DNA of 30,150 nucleotides, from contig CBDUYN010000130.1 in the NCBI GenBank assembly GCA_965371445.1, positions 1 to 30,150 of the forward strand, read 5' to 3'. A program made the translations under genes and the position numbers. Under the pieces are notes generated by a model. It saw only the letters and a program-made list of their open reading frames with translations, ran no database searches and was not told where the DNA came from. Of this stretch, positions 20,649 to 28,635 are shown piece after piece; position 1 is the first letter of the stretch; every line of letters begins with the position of its first letter. Source of the stretch: DASWIG01 sp965371445 (GTDB lineage: Bacteria; Acidobacteriota; Thermoanaerobaculia; Multivoradales; J023).

Positions 20649-21260
20649 TCGGCACGGACCTCCCCGCGGTCGGGACGAAAGGGCGGGCCCTCCTCCCGGG
20701 CCAGGACGTCGAGGCCGTCCGGACCTGGACGAGCGATCCGCCATTTCAGCGCGTCGTGGCCGCAGGCTCGTACGCACAGGCCGCAGTTGTTGCACTCGGC
20801 GCCGAAGCGTCCATGCATCGGATCGAGGCCGAACCCGCAGGAGACGTTGCACAGCCGGCACGACGTGCACGCGTCCGTGTCGAGCTTCAGGCGCAGCAGG
20901 CGATATCGTCCGAGGAGCGAGTAGAGCGCGCCCCCCGGACAGACGTAGCGGCACCAGAAACGCCGCGACACGAACATCTCAAAAGCGACGACGGCGAGGA
21001 AGAACCAGGCGCCGGCGCTGAAGGCGCCGAAGGTGATCCACAGGTAGAGCTCGCCGCCCACGATGGACGAGACGGGTGTCCCGCCGTCCTTCGATGCCGA
21101 CCTTGTCGCGCTGGTTGCGCAGGTTGTCGTAGAGCGAGAGCACCGGGATCAGGACGAGGAGGAAGAAGACGAGAAGCTGCAAGGCGCGGCGGGCCACCTG
21201 GAGCGGCCGTCCCCGTCCCCCGCCGGGCCACCTGCGGCGGCGCTTTTCAAGCCATATCAC
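20645..21260 (-). pseudogene. NapH-like 4Fe-4S membrane protein with frameshift
   Basis: Reading from a GTG at 21260, the first frame gives a charged start, a membrane helix (ALQLLVFFLLVLIPVLSLYD) and LRNQRDKVGIE, then turns into Arg-rich nonsense. The sequence resumes in another frame with DGGTPVSSIVGGELYLWITF, a second helix, SRRFWCRYVCPGGALYSLLG, and two clusters (CTSCRLCNVSC and CNNCGLCVRAC). Removing one G near 21086-21092 restores a single frame of about 205 codons. It could be a true inactivating mutation or a sequencing error. The 3' end is ATGA-coupled to the next gene. Confidence 0.7.
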
Positions 21261-21321
21261 GCCGTTTCTCCCCCCGCGGCACCGGACGCACCCGAATCGC
21301 CTGCGGCATGTGGACGCAGGC

Positions 21322-21357
21322 CTGGGACCGCAGGCGTCCCGCCTGCCTCTTCGTCCC
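21322..21357 (+). repeat. Dispersed palindromic repeat, copy 2
   Basis: Matches the element at 3578-3613 (inverted) at 34 of 36 positions, with the same GCAGGCG/CGCCTGC hairpin. It lies between the ferredoxin operon start and the Uma2 gene, about 70 bases before the Uma2 ATG, and is followed by a small TCCCGCAGGGA hairpin. Confidence 0.8.
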
Positions 21358-21424
21358 GCAGGGACGCTGCATGCCGCCTCCGTGTGCTATCGTAGACGAG
21401 CGGCCCGGAGCCGCAGGAGGCCTC

Positions 21425-22162
21425 ATGAGCGCGAAAGCCGCCGTTCAAGATCTCAACATTGAGCTCGTCCAGGAAGACGGAGTCCCTTTGGAGACCTGGT
21501 ATCACCACCTGCAGATGACGCTTTTCCTGGAGCTTGCCCACTACCGGATGCTTGAGCTCGGCCACGAGGACTTCTTCCTCGGCGGCGACATGTTCGTCTA
21601 CTACTCGGCCGAGCAGGCGCGGGCGGTGGTGGAGGAGGAGCGTCAGCTCGCCCTCTTCGAGAACGGCCGGCGGCCCGAGAAGCCGAAGAAGACCGCCTAC
21701 CGCGGTCCCGACGCCTTCCTCGTCAAGGACGTGCCCCGGCGCGAGCGTCAGATCTGGGTGGCCTGGGAGGAGGACGGTCGGCTGCCGGACCTGGTCCTGG
21801 AGCTGCTCTCGCCGTCGACCGCGGACGACGACTACGGCAAGAAGAAGCAGATCTACCAGGACGCCTTCAAGACTTCGGAGTACTTCCTCTACACGCCGCG
21901 TAGCGAGTCGGTGGACGGCTTTCGCCGGCTCGACAACGCCTACCAGCGGATTCCGCGCTCGGCGGAGGGCCGGCTGTGGAGCCGTGAGCTGGAGGTGGAG
22001 CTCGGCGTTTGGACCGGCGAGTACTACAAGGAGAAGGGAGCCTGGTTGCGTCTCTTCTATCCGGACGGCCGGCTGGTGCCGACAAATGCCGAACGTGCTG
22101 ACGCCGCCGAGATCGAGAACGCGCGCCTGCGCGCCCGCCTCGCGGAGCTCGAGGGGAAGTAG
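21425..22162 (+). CDS. Uma2 family endonuclease-like protein
   Basis: A 245-aa protein of the Uma2/DUF820 family, which has a PD-(D/E)XK nuclease fold. The motif residues are visible: GPDAFLV (D96), PDLVLELLSPST (E126) and KKKQIYQDAFKTSEYFLY (K139-K141), then the usual beta-rich end and a C-terminal coiled coil (AEIENARLRARLAELEGK). Copies of this family multiply in some phyla; their cellular role is unknown and most are untested. The ATG at 21425 has AGGAGG upstream. It is a stand-alone gene, convergent with the TIR-like gene. Confidence 0.88.
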   Translation: MSAKAAVQDLNIELVQEDGVPLETWYHHLQMTLFLELAHYRMLELGHEDFFLGGDMFVYYSAEQARAVVEEERQLALFENGRRPEKPKKTAYRGPDAFLVKDVPRRERQIWVAWEEDGRLPDLVLELLSPSTADDDYGKKKQIYQDAFKTSEYFLYTPRSESVDGFRRLDNAYQRIPRSAEGRLWSRELEVELGVWTGEYYKEKGAWLRLFYPDGRLVPTNAERADAAEIENARLRARLAELEGK

Positions 22163-22230
22163 GGTCGCGGTAGTGCCTTCCTACGACGGGATCGACTGAG
22201 CCGTGCAAATCCGCTTCGAGCTCTGAGACC

Positions 22231-22554
22231 TTACCGGACGCCCTCCTCGACAGACGGCACGTCGACCGGCCACAGCGGGACGACGTCCATGTTCTCGTTG
22301 AATTTCAGGGCGAGACGGCGTTGCCACTCTTCGAGGAGCTCGTCGGGATCGCCTTCGAGGGGTGCCGCGTCGGGCTCGAAGAGGTGGATCGTGTCGATGC
22401 GGAGGGAATCGCCGATCGATCGAACGGCGAGCTCGAGGCAGTCGGGGCAGGACAGGGCCGCGAGGTGGACGTCCAGGCGCTGGCGCAGCTTCTCGTCGGC
22501 GTGGGAGTACGAGAGGAAAAGCTTCAGAGGCCGGTCGGACGAAGGGGACGCCAT
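22231..22554 (-). CDS. Small protein with TIR-like N-terminus
   Basis: A 107-aa protein. Residues 10-34 (KLFLSYSHADEKLRQRLD and HLAAL) match the first strand and helix of TIR domains (FLSYSH.DE.....L..HL..L). The following LSCPDCLELAVRSIGDSLRI and FEPDAAPLEGDPDELLEEW do not look like the rest of a TIR domain, and the catalytic Glu region is not evident. It is either a TIR gene that lost its middle or a distinct small family that shares the opening motif. The stretch before the ATG resembles that of the DUF5678-like gene at 23525. The end is convergent with Uma2. Confidence 0.55.
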   Translation of the reverse strand: MASPSSDRPLKLFLSYSHADEKLRQRLDVHLAALSCPDCLELAVRSIGDSLRIDTIHLFEPDAAPLEGDPDELLEEWQRRLALKFNENMDVVPLWPVDVPSVEEGVR

Positions 22555-22648
22555 TTCGGTATTCTCCGTCTGTCCCGCGCGGACGTCAACTTGGCGGCCG
22601 GGCCTCTCCTTTCTGGGATGGTCGACCGGACCGCTCTACGAGCTAAGC

Positions 22649-23110
22649 TCAGCTTACGGGACCGAAGTAGAACCCGTTCTCCAATGGGTCGATCGCGAAC
22701 CGTATTCGGTCCAGGAAGCCCGTGTAGCCAAGTACGGAAGGGCCTCTCCACTGCGGCGAGACGAGGACTGTTGCTTCGATGTCGAGACTGTCGCCTCTCG
22801 TCGCAAGAAGCTCGATTCTGTACCGGAAAAGCTTACCGGAGATACGGCCCTGAGCTGTGAGGAGACTCGTCTCGCCGTCGCTCTCGCCCAAGGTGTCGGC
22901 GATCAGATCGACGACTTCCGGGCTCAGGATAAAAAAATGGCCTCCTGTGTCGAGAAGCCCCACGAATCGAATGCGCGCATCTTGCGGCCGGAAGGAGACG
23001 TAGATCCTGGAGAGCGGCTCCAGGTGCTCCGGATGGAAGTCGGAGTAACGACAGACCCCGGTCAGGAACTCATCGCCAGGGACCGGCAGAAGCCCACTGT
23101 CACGCGGCAA
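22649..23110 (-). CDS. Retropepsin-like aspartyl protease
   Basis: A 153-aa protein with the single-domain aspartic protease signature: VGLLDTGGHFFILSPEVVD (DTG at 54-56) and a C-terminal VLGYTGFLDRIRFAIDPLEN. As in retropepsins, it would work as a dimer, each subunit giving one Asp. It starts at a TTG that overlaps the end of the DUF5678-like gene by 11 bases, so the two are translationally coupled. No signal peptide. The coupled partner is the most likely functional partner or substrate. Confidence 0.7.
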   Translation of the reverse strand: MPRDSGLLPVPGDEFLTGVCRYSDFHPEHLEPLSRIYVSFRPQDARIRFVGLLDTGGHFFILSPEVVDLIADTLGESDGETSLLTAQGRISGKLFRYRIELLATRGDSLDIEATVLVSPQWRGPSVLGYTGFLDRIRFAIDPLENGFYFGPVS

Positions 23111-23525
23111 CTTGGACCACCAAAGGCGTTTGCTCGAGATCCGTGGGAAGCTCGGCCACGAGTTGCTTAAAGGACTCTGCCGAACCGACCACCTGGCGTC
23201 CCATCACGGCCACCCACTTGCCACGCAGCTCCTCCGGAGGATCTCGTAACCACTCGAGCTCGTCCCGGACATCATATCCTGTCGCGGGACGACGATACGA
23301 ACGGCCCACGTTGAGCAACTCGTGGATCCGGCGGAGGCCAGGGTGATCCGGATGCTTGGCGACGGACCACGTAGCGAGCTGAGAGGCGCGGTAGACCTCA
23401 CCGTCGCGCAGGAGCTGCCGAGCTTCGGCGAGACGAGCCTCCGCTGACCGCGGCTCCGCTTCCAACGTCTGCGTCCGGGCGGCTCCTTCGAAGGGGCCCC
23501 GCGTCTGTATCGCTCTCGTGGTCAT
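23100..23525 (-). CDS. DUF5678-like protein
   Basis: A 141-aa protein. The N-terminal part is helical and TPR-like (SAEARLAEARQLLRDGEVYR). The C-terminal part (LRGKWVAVMGRQVVGSAESF) matches the short DUF5678 pattern, in which GKWVA...G..V..G is followed by a helix. From recall, this domain is often encoded next to retropepsin-like genes, as it is here (11-base overlap). Function unknown. Confidence 0.65.
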   Translation of the reverse strand: MTTRAIQTRGPFEGAARTQTLEAEPRSAEARLAEARQLLRDGEVYRASQLATWSVAKHPDHPGLRRIHELLNVGRSYRRPATGYDVRDELEWLRDPPEELRGKWVAVMGRQVVGSAESFKQLVAELPTDLEQTPLVVQVAA

Positions 23526-23619
23526 TTCGGCTGTCTCCGTCTCCTCTACGCTCCTAGCGTACCGGAAAGCGCGACCGGCGGCAAAATCTCCTCAGCCCGA
23601 GGCTCTCTTGCGGCCTCCG

Positions 23620-24609
23620 CTAAGCCGGACGGATCTTCTCGATCCGCGCCGCCAGCTTCTTGAAATCCGCCTGGCCCGACACCGGATCCCACCCACGATG
23701 CGACGTCTCGTTGACCAGCCAGCGGTTCTCCTTCGGGTCCGCCGAGTCGGCCACCGACAGGTTCCACGGGCTGAAGACCATCCCCTGCTGGACGTTGTTG
23801 CGCGCCGGACGGATCTTCGATTTCGCACCGTCGATCTGCGCCCGTCCCTCGTAGGCACCGCGCCGCGTCGTCACCCGGACCCAGTCGCCGTCCTTGATGC
23901 CGTAGTTGGCCGCGTCGTCCGGGTGCAGCTCGACGTACTGCTCGGGGACGAGACGCCGCGTCGTCGCGCCGCGAGTCGTCTTGGCGGTGTGGAAGTGCTC
24001 GTAGACGACGCCCAGGAGCAGCCAGAAGGGGTACTTGTCCTCCGGCACGAGCGCCCCGGCCTTGCCGGCCCACTCGAAGTCCGGCAGCTCCGGCGTCAGC
24101 CCACGGTCGCGGATCGCCAACAGGTCGTCGATGTGGTCGATCGTGTACAGACCCTTCTCGACGCCGTAGCCGCGCAGCTTCGAGATGTATTTCTCGCGAT
24201 CCTCGTAGGTCTGCTCGCAGAGCTGCATCAGCGCCTTGCCCGAGCCGCGCCGGAAAGCGCCGTAGGGTTTCTCGTCCCAGCCCGCCTCCTGCGACATGTA
24301 ACGCCGCTTGACGCCGCCCTTCTTGGCGATCTCCGCCGTCGGCGCCGGCCAGTGGATGCCGCGCAGCTCGCGGATCTGGTCGTACGGCGACTTGCCCGTC
24401 TGCTCCTCGACCGCGAGGATGCCGGAGAGATCGGAGTCGGTGTTGACCCAGCAGTGCAGGCAGCGCGATCCCTCGTGGCGCGCCGACGCCTCGTCGTAGC
24501 CCACCTCGACCTCGGCCTCCCGGGTACGGCTCTCGACGCCGATCGTCGGCACGTGGCCGCGGCGCAGCCGTTCGTAGTCGCCGCGGGCGAAGGGATGGTC
24601 GTAGCCGAG
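23620..24609 (-). pseudogene. GltD-tail/molybdopterin oxidoreductase fusion remnant
   Basis: This open frame, downstream of an in-frame TAA, joins two protein types. The first about 45 codons end in the GltD-like RCLHCWVNTD. The rest is the C-terminal part of a molybdopterin oxidoreductase (formate dehydrogenase/NapA-like): RELRGIHWPAPTAEIAKKGG, VPEQYVELHPDDAANYGIKD, GDWVRVTTRRGAYEGRA and NNVQQGMVFSPWNLS. The Mo-binding core, iron-sulfur cluster region and N-terminus are missing. An internal deletion probably fused two neighbouring genes of a former redox complex. It is not expected to be active as an oxidoreductase. Confidence 0.7.
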
Positions 24610-25020
24610 TTAGTCGAAAGAGCGCAGCACGAGCTCCGGCGGTCGATCCTCGCGGCCGGTCAGCAGGGTGTCGATCGAGCGTGCCGCCCGCCGCCCGTCC
24701 GAGACCGCCTCGATGACGATGCGCGGCCCGAAGGCCACGTCGCCGCCGGCGTAGATGCCCTCGACCGACGTCGCCAGGGTCTCGCGGTCGACGGCGATCG
24801 TGTTGCGCGGCGTCACCTCGAGGCTGTGCTTTTCCCCCCCCGATCCCCCCCGAGGGGGCCGAGGTCGCCGAGAAACGACAGGTCGGCGACCTGGCCGATG
24901 GCGAAGACCACCGTGTCACAGGCGATCTCTTTTTCCGAGCCGTCGGCAAGCTCGGGCGCGAAGCGTCCTTCCTCGTCAAAAACGCGGCTGCAGTCGAGGG
25001 GCGTCATACAAGGGGCCATT
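24610..25020 (-). pseudogene. GltD-like flavoprotein remnant (stop and frameshift)
   Basis: This is the 3' part of an NAD(P)-dependent, GltD-like oxidoreductase. Upstream frame: CDTVVFAIGQVADLSFLGDL. After a frame change in C/G runs at 24834-24851: TIAVDRETLATSVEGIYAGG, then DVAFGPRIVIEAVSDGRRAA. A TAA (24610-24612) stops it at LRSFD, yet the frame continues with LGYDHPFARGDYERL into the fusion remnant. The 5' two thirds of the gene are absent; family-like sequence begins near 25010. At least three lesions mark this as a pseudogene, although the homopolymer shift alone could be a sequencing error. Confidence 0.7.
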
Positions 25021-25114
25021 TCGGGGATCGGGCGTCCTGGTGAAGACGCGGAGCGGCGGCACCAGGCAACTCCCCGGGGTTTGAACGACCGGGGGCTCAT
25101 CCCCCGGTACCGGT

Positions 25115-26218
25115 CTACCCGACGACTACCACCGGCTCTCCGAGCACGTCCATGCGCGGCCGGACACCGAGCCCAGGCTCGCTCGACGCGGCCATGCGGC
25201 CGTTCCGGCGCCGCGGTGCGCCCTCGGCCGTGCTGACGGTGACGTAGCTGTTGAAGTCGGTCGCCGTGAAGAGGAATTCGGTGGGCGTGCTGTGGGCGAG
25301 GTGCGCGATGGCCGCCGTCGTCACGTCGCCTCCCCAACTGTCCTCGATGGTCATGGCGATGCCGAGCTCGACGCAAAGGTCGCGTGCCTGTTTCGCTTTC
25401 GTCAGGCCGCCGAACTTGCTGATCTTGATGTTGACGACGTCCATCGCCTGCTCGGCGTGGCCGCGCAGCAGGATCGGCATGCCGTCGACGTTCTCGTCGA
25501 GGACGAAGGGGTGGTCCGTGCGGCGCCGGATCGACAGGCACTCCTCGTAGGTTAGGCACGGTTGCTCGATGTAGACGTCGACGTCTCGGACCGCCCGCAC
25601 GACGCGCGCCGCCTCGTGCTGGAGCCAGCCGGTGTTGGCGTCGGCGATGAGCTTGTCGCCAGGCTGCATGAGCGCGGCGACGGCGCGGATGCGCTCGACG
25701 TCGACGTCGGGGTCGCCGCCGACCTTGAGCTGGAAGCGGCGGTAGCCCTCGTCGCGATAGCCGCCCACCTTCGCGGCCATGGCCTCGGGTGCTTCCTGCG
25801 AGATGGCGCGATAGAGGACGAAGTCCTCGCCGTAGCGTCCGCCGAGGAGCGTACAAAGCGGCAGCCCCGCAACCTGGCCGAGGATGTCCCAGCAGGCCGT
25901 GTCGATCGCCGACTTGACGTACGGGTGCCCCTTGAGGGAGTGGTCCATGAGCCTGTTGAGCTTCAGAAGCTCCGTCGGATCCTCGCCGATCAGGTGCGGA
26001 GCGAGCTCCTCGGCGCCGGAGCGTACGCCCAAGGCGTAGGCCGGCAGGTAGAACGGGCCCAGCGGGCAGACCTCGCCGTGTCCGGTGACGCCGGCGTCGG
26101 TCTCGACGCGCACCAGGGTGGAGTCGAAGACGGAGACGGACTTGCCGCCGGACCAGTTGTAGGAACCTTCGTGGAGCGGTAGGTCGACTTGATAAGCGGA
26201 GATCTTCGTGATCTTCAT
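25115..26218 (-). CDS. Enolase-superfamily dehydratase (cis-3-hydroxy-L-proline dehydratase-like)
   Basis: A 367-aa member of the mandelate racemase/muconate lactonizing group. The (beta/alpha)8 active-site set is visible: K165 in FQLKVGGDPD, D193 in IADANTGW, E219 in YIEQPC, D241 in VLDENVD, and K265/K268 in NIKISKFGG. The N-terminal capping domain starts MKITKISAYQVDLPL and has HEGSYNWSGG. The motifs YRAISQEAPEAM and the lysine pair resemble cis-3-hydroxy-L-proline dehydratases, which use two Lys bases. The start ATG at 26218 has AGGAG upstream. It is divergent from the CocE-like hydrolase. Substrate assignment is from recall; superfamily assignment is firm. Confidence 0.85.
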   Translation of the reverse strand: MKITKISAYQVDLPLHEGSYNWSGGKSVSVFDSTLVRVETDAGVTGHGEVCPLGPFYLPAYALGVRSGAEELAPHLIGEDPTELLKLNRLMDHSLKGHPYVKSAIDTACWDILGQVAGLPLCTLLGGRYGEDFVLYRAISQEAPEAMAAKVGGYRDEGYRRFQLKVGGDPDVDVERIRAVAALMQPGDKLIADANTGWLQHEAARVVRAVRDVDVYIEQPCLTYEECLSIRRRTDHPFVLDENVDGMPILLRGHAEQAMDVVNIKISKFGGLTKAKQARDLCVELGIAMTIEDSWGGDVTTAAIAHLAHSTPTEFLFTATDFNSYVTVSTAEGAPRRRNGRMAASSEPGLGVRPRMDVLGEPVVVVG

Positions 26219-26260
26219 CGTGCGGCGTAGCTCCTTCCGGCCTCATTGTAGCCGAGATCC

Positions 26261-26291
26261 TTGGCGCCTAACGCCGAGCAGAGTGTAGAAT
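26261..26291 (+). promoter_or_regulatory. Weak candidate promoter for the CocE-like gene
   Basis: TTGGCG (26261-26266) and TAGAAT (26286-26291) resemble -35/-10 boxes, but the spacing of 19 bases is long. They lie in the 115-bp divergent region, 43 bases before the ATG. Confidence 0.3.
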
Positions 26292-26333
26292 CCGTCCGCC
26301 CGCCAACGACAACACACCCGGAGGAAGTAAACC

Positions 26334-28232
26334 ATGAGCAGACGTCTTCGCTGTCCGTTCCTGTTGACGATCGCGATCGCCCTGGTGGTCCCCCCGGTGG
26401 TGGCCCAGGGCGAGGGCCGCGAGGAGCTCGAGAAGAAGCTCGAATCCGTGGCCAGCGTCGAGAAGCTGTTGATGGTGCCGATGCGCGACGGTGTGCGGCT
26501 CGCGACGAACGTGTATCGGCCGATCGACTCGGAAGAGAAGCTGCCGACGATCTTTGCGAGGACGCCCTACAACTTCAACCGTCCCGGCAGGCGCTCCCTC
26601 AGGCAGGTCCTGGAGGCGATCGAACGCGGCTACGCCTACGTCACCCAGAACGAACGCGGCAAATTCTTCTCCGAGGGCGAGTGGGAGATCCTCGGCCACC
26701 CGCGGACCGACGGCTACGACGCCCTCGACTGGATCGCCGCGCAACCGTGGTCCAACGGCAAGGTGGGGACCATCGGCTGCTCGTCCTCGGCCGAGTGGCA
26801 GCTGGCGCTGGCCGCCGCCGATCATCCCGCCCACGCCGCGATGATCCCCATGGCGTCGGGCGCCGGTATCGGACGCGTCGGCCCCTTTCACGAGCAGGGC
26901 AACTGGTACCGGGGCGGTGTGTTCCAGATGCTTTTTTCGGTCTGGCTCTACTCGGTGCAGAACACGCAGCGCCCGTCCTTTCCGAGCGGCCTCGACCGGG
27001 AGGACCTCGTACGGCTCTCCCGATACTTCGACTTGGCTCCGGAGATGCCGGACGTCGACTGGGGAGAAGGATTGTCTCACCTGCCTCTCGTCGAGATCAT
27101 GGAACAGGTGGAAGGACCCAAGGGCATGTTCGCGGAATTCGTCAGCCGCACGCCCGGCGACCCGGCGTGGTACGAAGGGGGCCTCTACCACGACCACGAA
27201 CCGTTCGGGGTCCCCAGCCTGTGGATGAACTCGTGGTACGACGTTTCGATCGGCCCGAACCTGGCGCTTTACAACCACGTGAGGTCGAACGCCGAAGATC
27301 CCGAGGTGGCCGAGAACCAGTACCTCGTGATCGCGCCGACAACTCACTGCGGTTTCTTGCGTACCAAGGAAGAGACGATCGTCGGCGAGCGCAACATGGG
27401 CGACGCGCGGCTCGAATACAAGGAGCTGATCTACGGCTGGTTCGACACCTGGCTAAAAGATGAGGACCAGGATGAGGACAACGGCTTTCTGAGCGAAACG
27501 CCCAAGGTTCAGTACTACACGATGGGGATGAACAAATGGCAGACCGCCGAGAGCTGGCCGCCGGAAGGCGTCGAGACGGTGACCTACTACTTCAGGAGCG
27601 GCGGAGAGGCCAACAGCCTCTTCGGCGACGGCTTGCTGACGTCGCAAAAGCCCGAATCCGAGGAGAGCTCCGACACCTTCCCCTACGACCCGCAAACGCC
27701 CGTCCCCTCTCTCGGCGGCGGGGTCTGCTGCATCGGCGGCCAGGTCGACGCCGGGGCGTTTGACCAGCGCGGCATCGAGGCGCGTCATGACGTCCTGGTC
27801 TACACGAGCGAACCGCTGGCGGAGGGGATCGAGGTCAGCGGCTGGATCGAGGTGACGCTCTACGTGTCCTCCGACGCAAAAGACACCGACTTCTCGGTGA
27901 AGCTCCTCGACGTCGCACCCGACGGAACGGCCTACAACCTCGACGATACCATGCAACGCGTGCGCTATCGCGAGGGCTACGACAAGCAGGTGTTCATGAA
28001 AAAGGGCGAGGTCTACGAGCTCATGGTCGGCCCGATGACCACCAGCAACTATTTCGAAGCCGGCCACCGCCTTCGAGTCGAGATCTCAAGCAGCAATTTC
28101 CCTCACTATGCCCGCAATTTGAACACGGGGGGCAACAACTACGACGAGACCGAGTCGGTGCGAGCCCAGAACACGGTGCACCATTCGAGGGTACACCCGT
28201 CGTCGATTCGGTTGCCGGTCGTGAAGCGCTGA
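26334..28232 (+). CDS. Secreted CocE/NonD family hydrolase (S15-like)
   Basis: A 632-aa protein with a Sec signal peptide (LLTIAIALVVPPVVAQ). The alpha/beta-hydrolase domain shows MRDGVRLATNVYRP, the nucleophile region GTIGCSSSAEWQ (G-x-S, Ser150), a likely Asp in NSWYDVS and a His in IAPTTHCGFL. A C-terminal jelly-roll X-Pro dipeptidyl-peptidase domain ends in RLRVEISSSNFPHYARNLN. Family members cleave esters, acyl groups or X-Pro dipeptides; exact substrate unknown. Ribosome binding site: GGAGG before ATG 26334. Most relatives have GxSYxG; here it is GCSSSA, so the residues after the Ser are atypical. Three hairpins follow the stop. Confidence 0.9.
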   Translation: MSRRLRCPFLLTIAIALVVPPVVAQGEGREELEKKLESVASVEKLLMVPMRDGVRLATNVYRPIDSEEKLPTIFARTPYNFNRPGRRSLRQVLEAIERGYAYVTQNERGKFFSEGEWEILGHPRTDGYDALDWIAAQPWSNGKVGTIGCSSSAEWQLALAAADHPAHAAMIPMASGAGIGRVGPFHEQGNWYRGGVFQMLFSVWLYSVQNTQRPSFPSGLDREDLVRLSRYFDLAPEMPDVDWGEGLSHLPLVEIMEQVEGPKGMFAEFVSRTPGDPAWYEGGLYHDHEPFGVPSLWMNSWYDVSIGPNLALYNHVRSNAEDPEVAENQYLVIAPTTHCGFLRTKEETIVGERNMGDARLEYKELIYGWFDTWLKDEDQDEDNGFLSETPKVQYYTMGMNKWQTAESWPPEGVETVTYYFRSGGEANSLFGDGLLTSQKPESEESSDTFPYDPQTPVPSLGGGVCCIGGQVDAGAFDQRGIEARHDVLVYTSEPLAEGIEVSGWIEVTLYVSSDAKDTDFSVKLLDVAPDGTAYNLDDTMQRVRYREGYDKQVFMKKGEVYELMVGPMTTSNYFEAGHRLRVEISSSNFPHYARNLNTGGNNYDETESVRAQNTVHHSRVHPSSIRLPVVKR

Positions 28233-28240
28233 GCCGTAGC

Positions 28241-28313
28241 CGGCTCTTTTGTCCCGAAGAGCCGCTGGTGGAGGCGCCGGCGGAAACGCCGGTTCTCCGT
28301 CCCGAAGGGACGG
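28241..28313 (+). terminator. Three consecutive hairpins after the CocE-like gene
   Basis: CGGCTCTT/AAGAGCCG (28241-28248 and 28257-28264), CCGGCG-GAAA-CGCCGG (28277-28292, GNRA loop) and CCGTCCC-GAA-GGGACGG (28297-28313) follow one another within 75 bases of the stop. They lack U-tracts but would strongly structure the mRNA end. Their GAGGC...GTCCC style resembles the dispersed palindromes at 3578 and 21322. Confidence 0.6.
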
Positions 28314-28635
28314 CATCGTCCAGGCCTGGATTTGGAGGCGGCCAAAGACCTGGCGGACGACATCTCCTCGGCGTCTTCGACCTTCGGCCCTACCTCTCGG
28401 GGTGGCTAAAGACCACTCATCGGGGTATTGCCCGGCGGCGTGAGCCTATCCAAGCTGAGGGTTCAAGCAGGTTCCAAGAAGAACGGCCGGAGGTGGACTC
28501 CGGCGACCCCCAGACGTGTCCGCGAGGAAGTAGATCATGAGCTCCGAGGGCGCGACCAACGCGCCCGGCTTCACCACAACCGAATGCGCTGCCACGCTCG
28601 CAGTGGTGGCGCGCTCGCTACAAGGAGGATTTGCA
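28314..28635. other. Leader/intergenic region, no gene seen
   Basis: No protein-like frame on either strand. The stretch leads into the strong ribosome binding site of the Cys-rich secreted protein. A short ATG frame from 28537 is in phase with that protein but its sequence is unlike a signal peptide, so I take it as untranslated leader. I found no known riboswitch pattern. Confidence 0.4.

Noticed and set aside
22231..22554. A full TIR-effector defence gene (CBASS or Thoeris type)
   Set aside because: Only the first strand and helix of a TIR fold are recognisable in 107 residues, and no cyclase or ThsA-like partner is nearby.
23518..25236. A 572-codon plus-strand open frame
   Set aside because: It is antisense to the flavoprotein/molybdoenzyme relic and Arg/Asp/Leu-rich without motifs. 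The minus strand has recognisable protein families.
28380..28480. A second riboswitch before the Cys-rich secreted protein
   Set aside because: The region has loose GC-rich stems but none of the conserved cores of GEMM, cobalamin or other common riboswitches.
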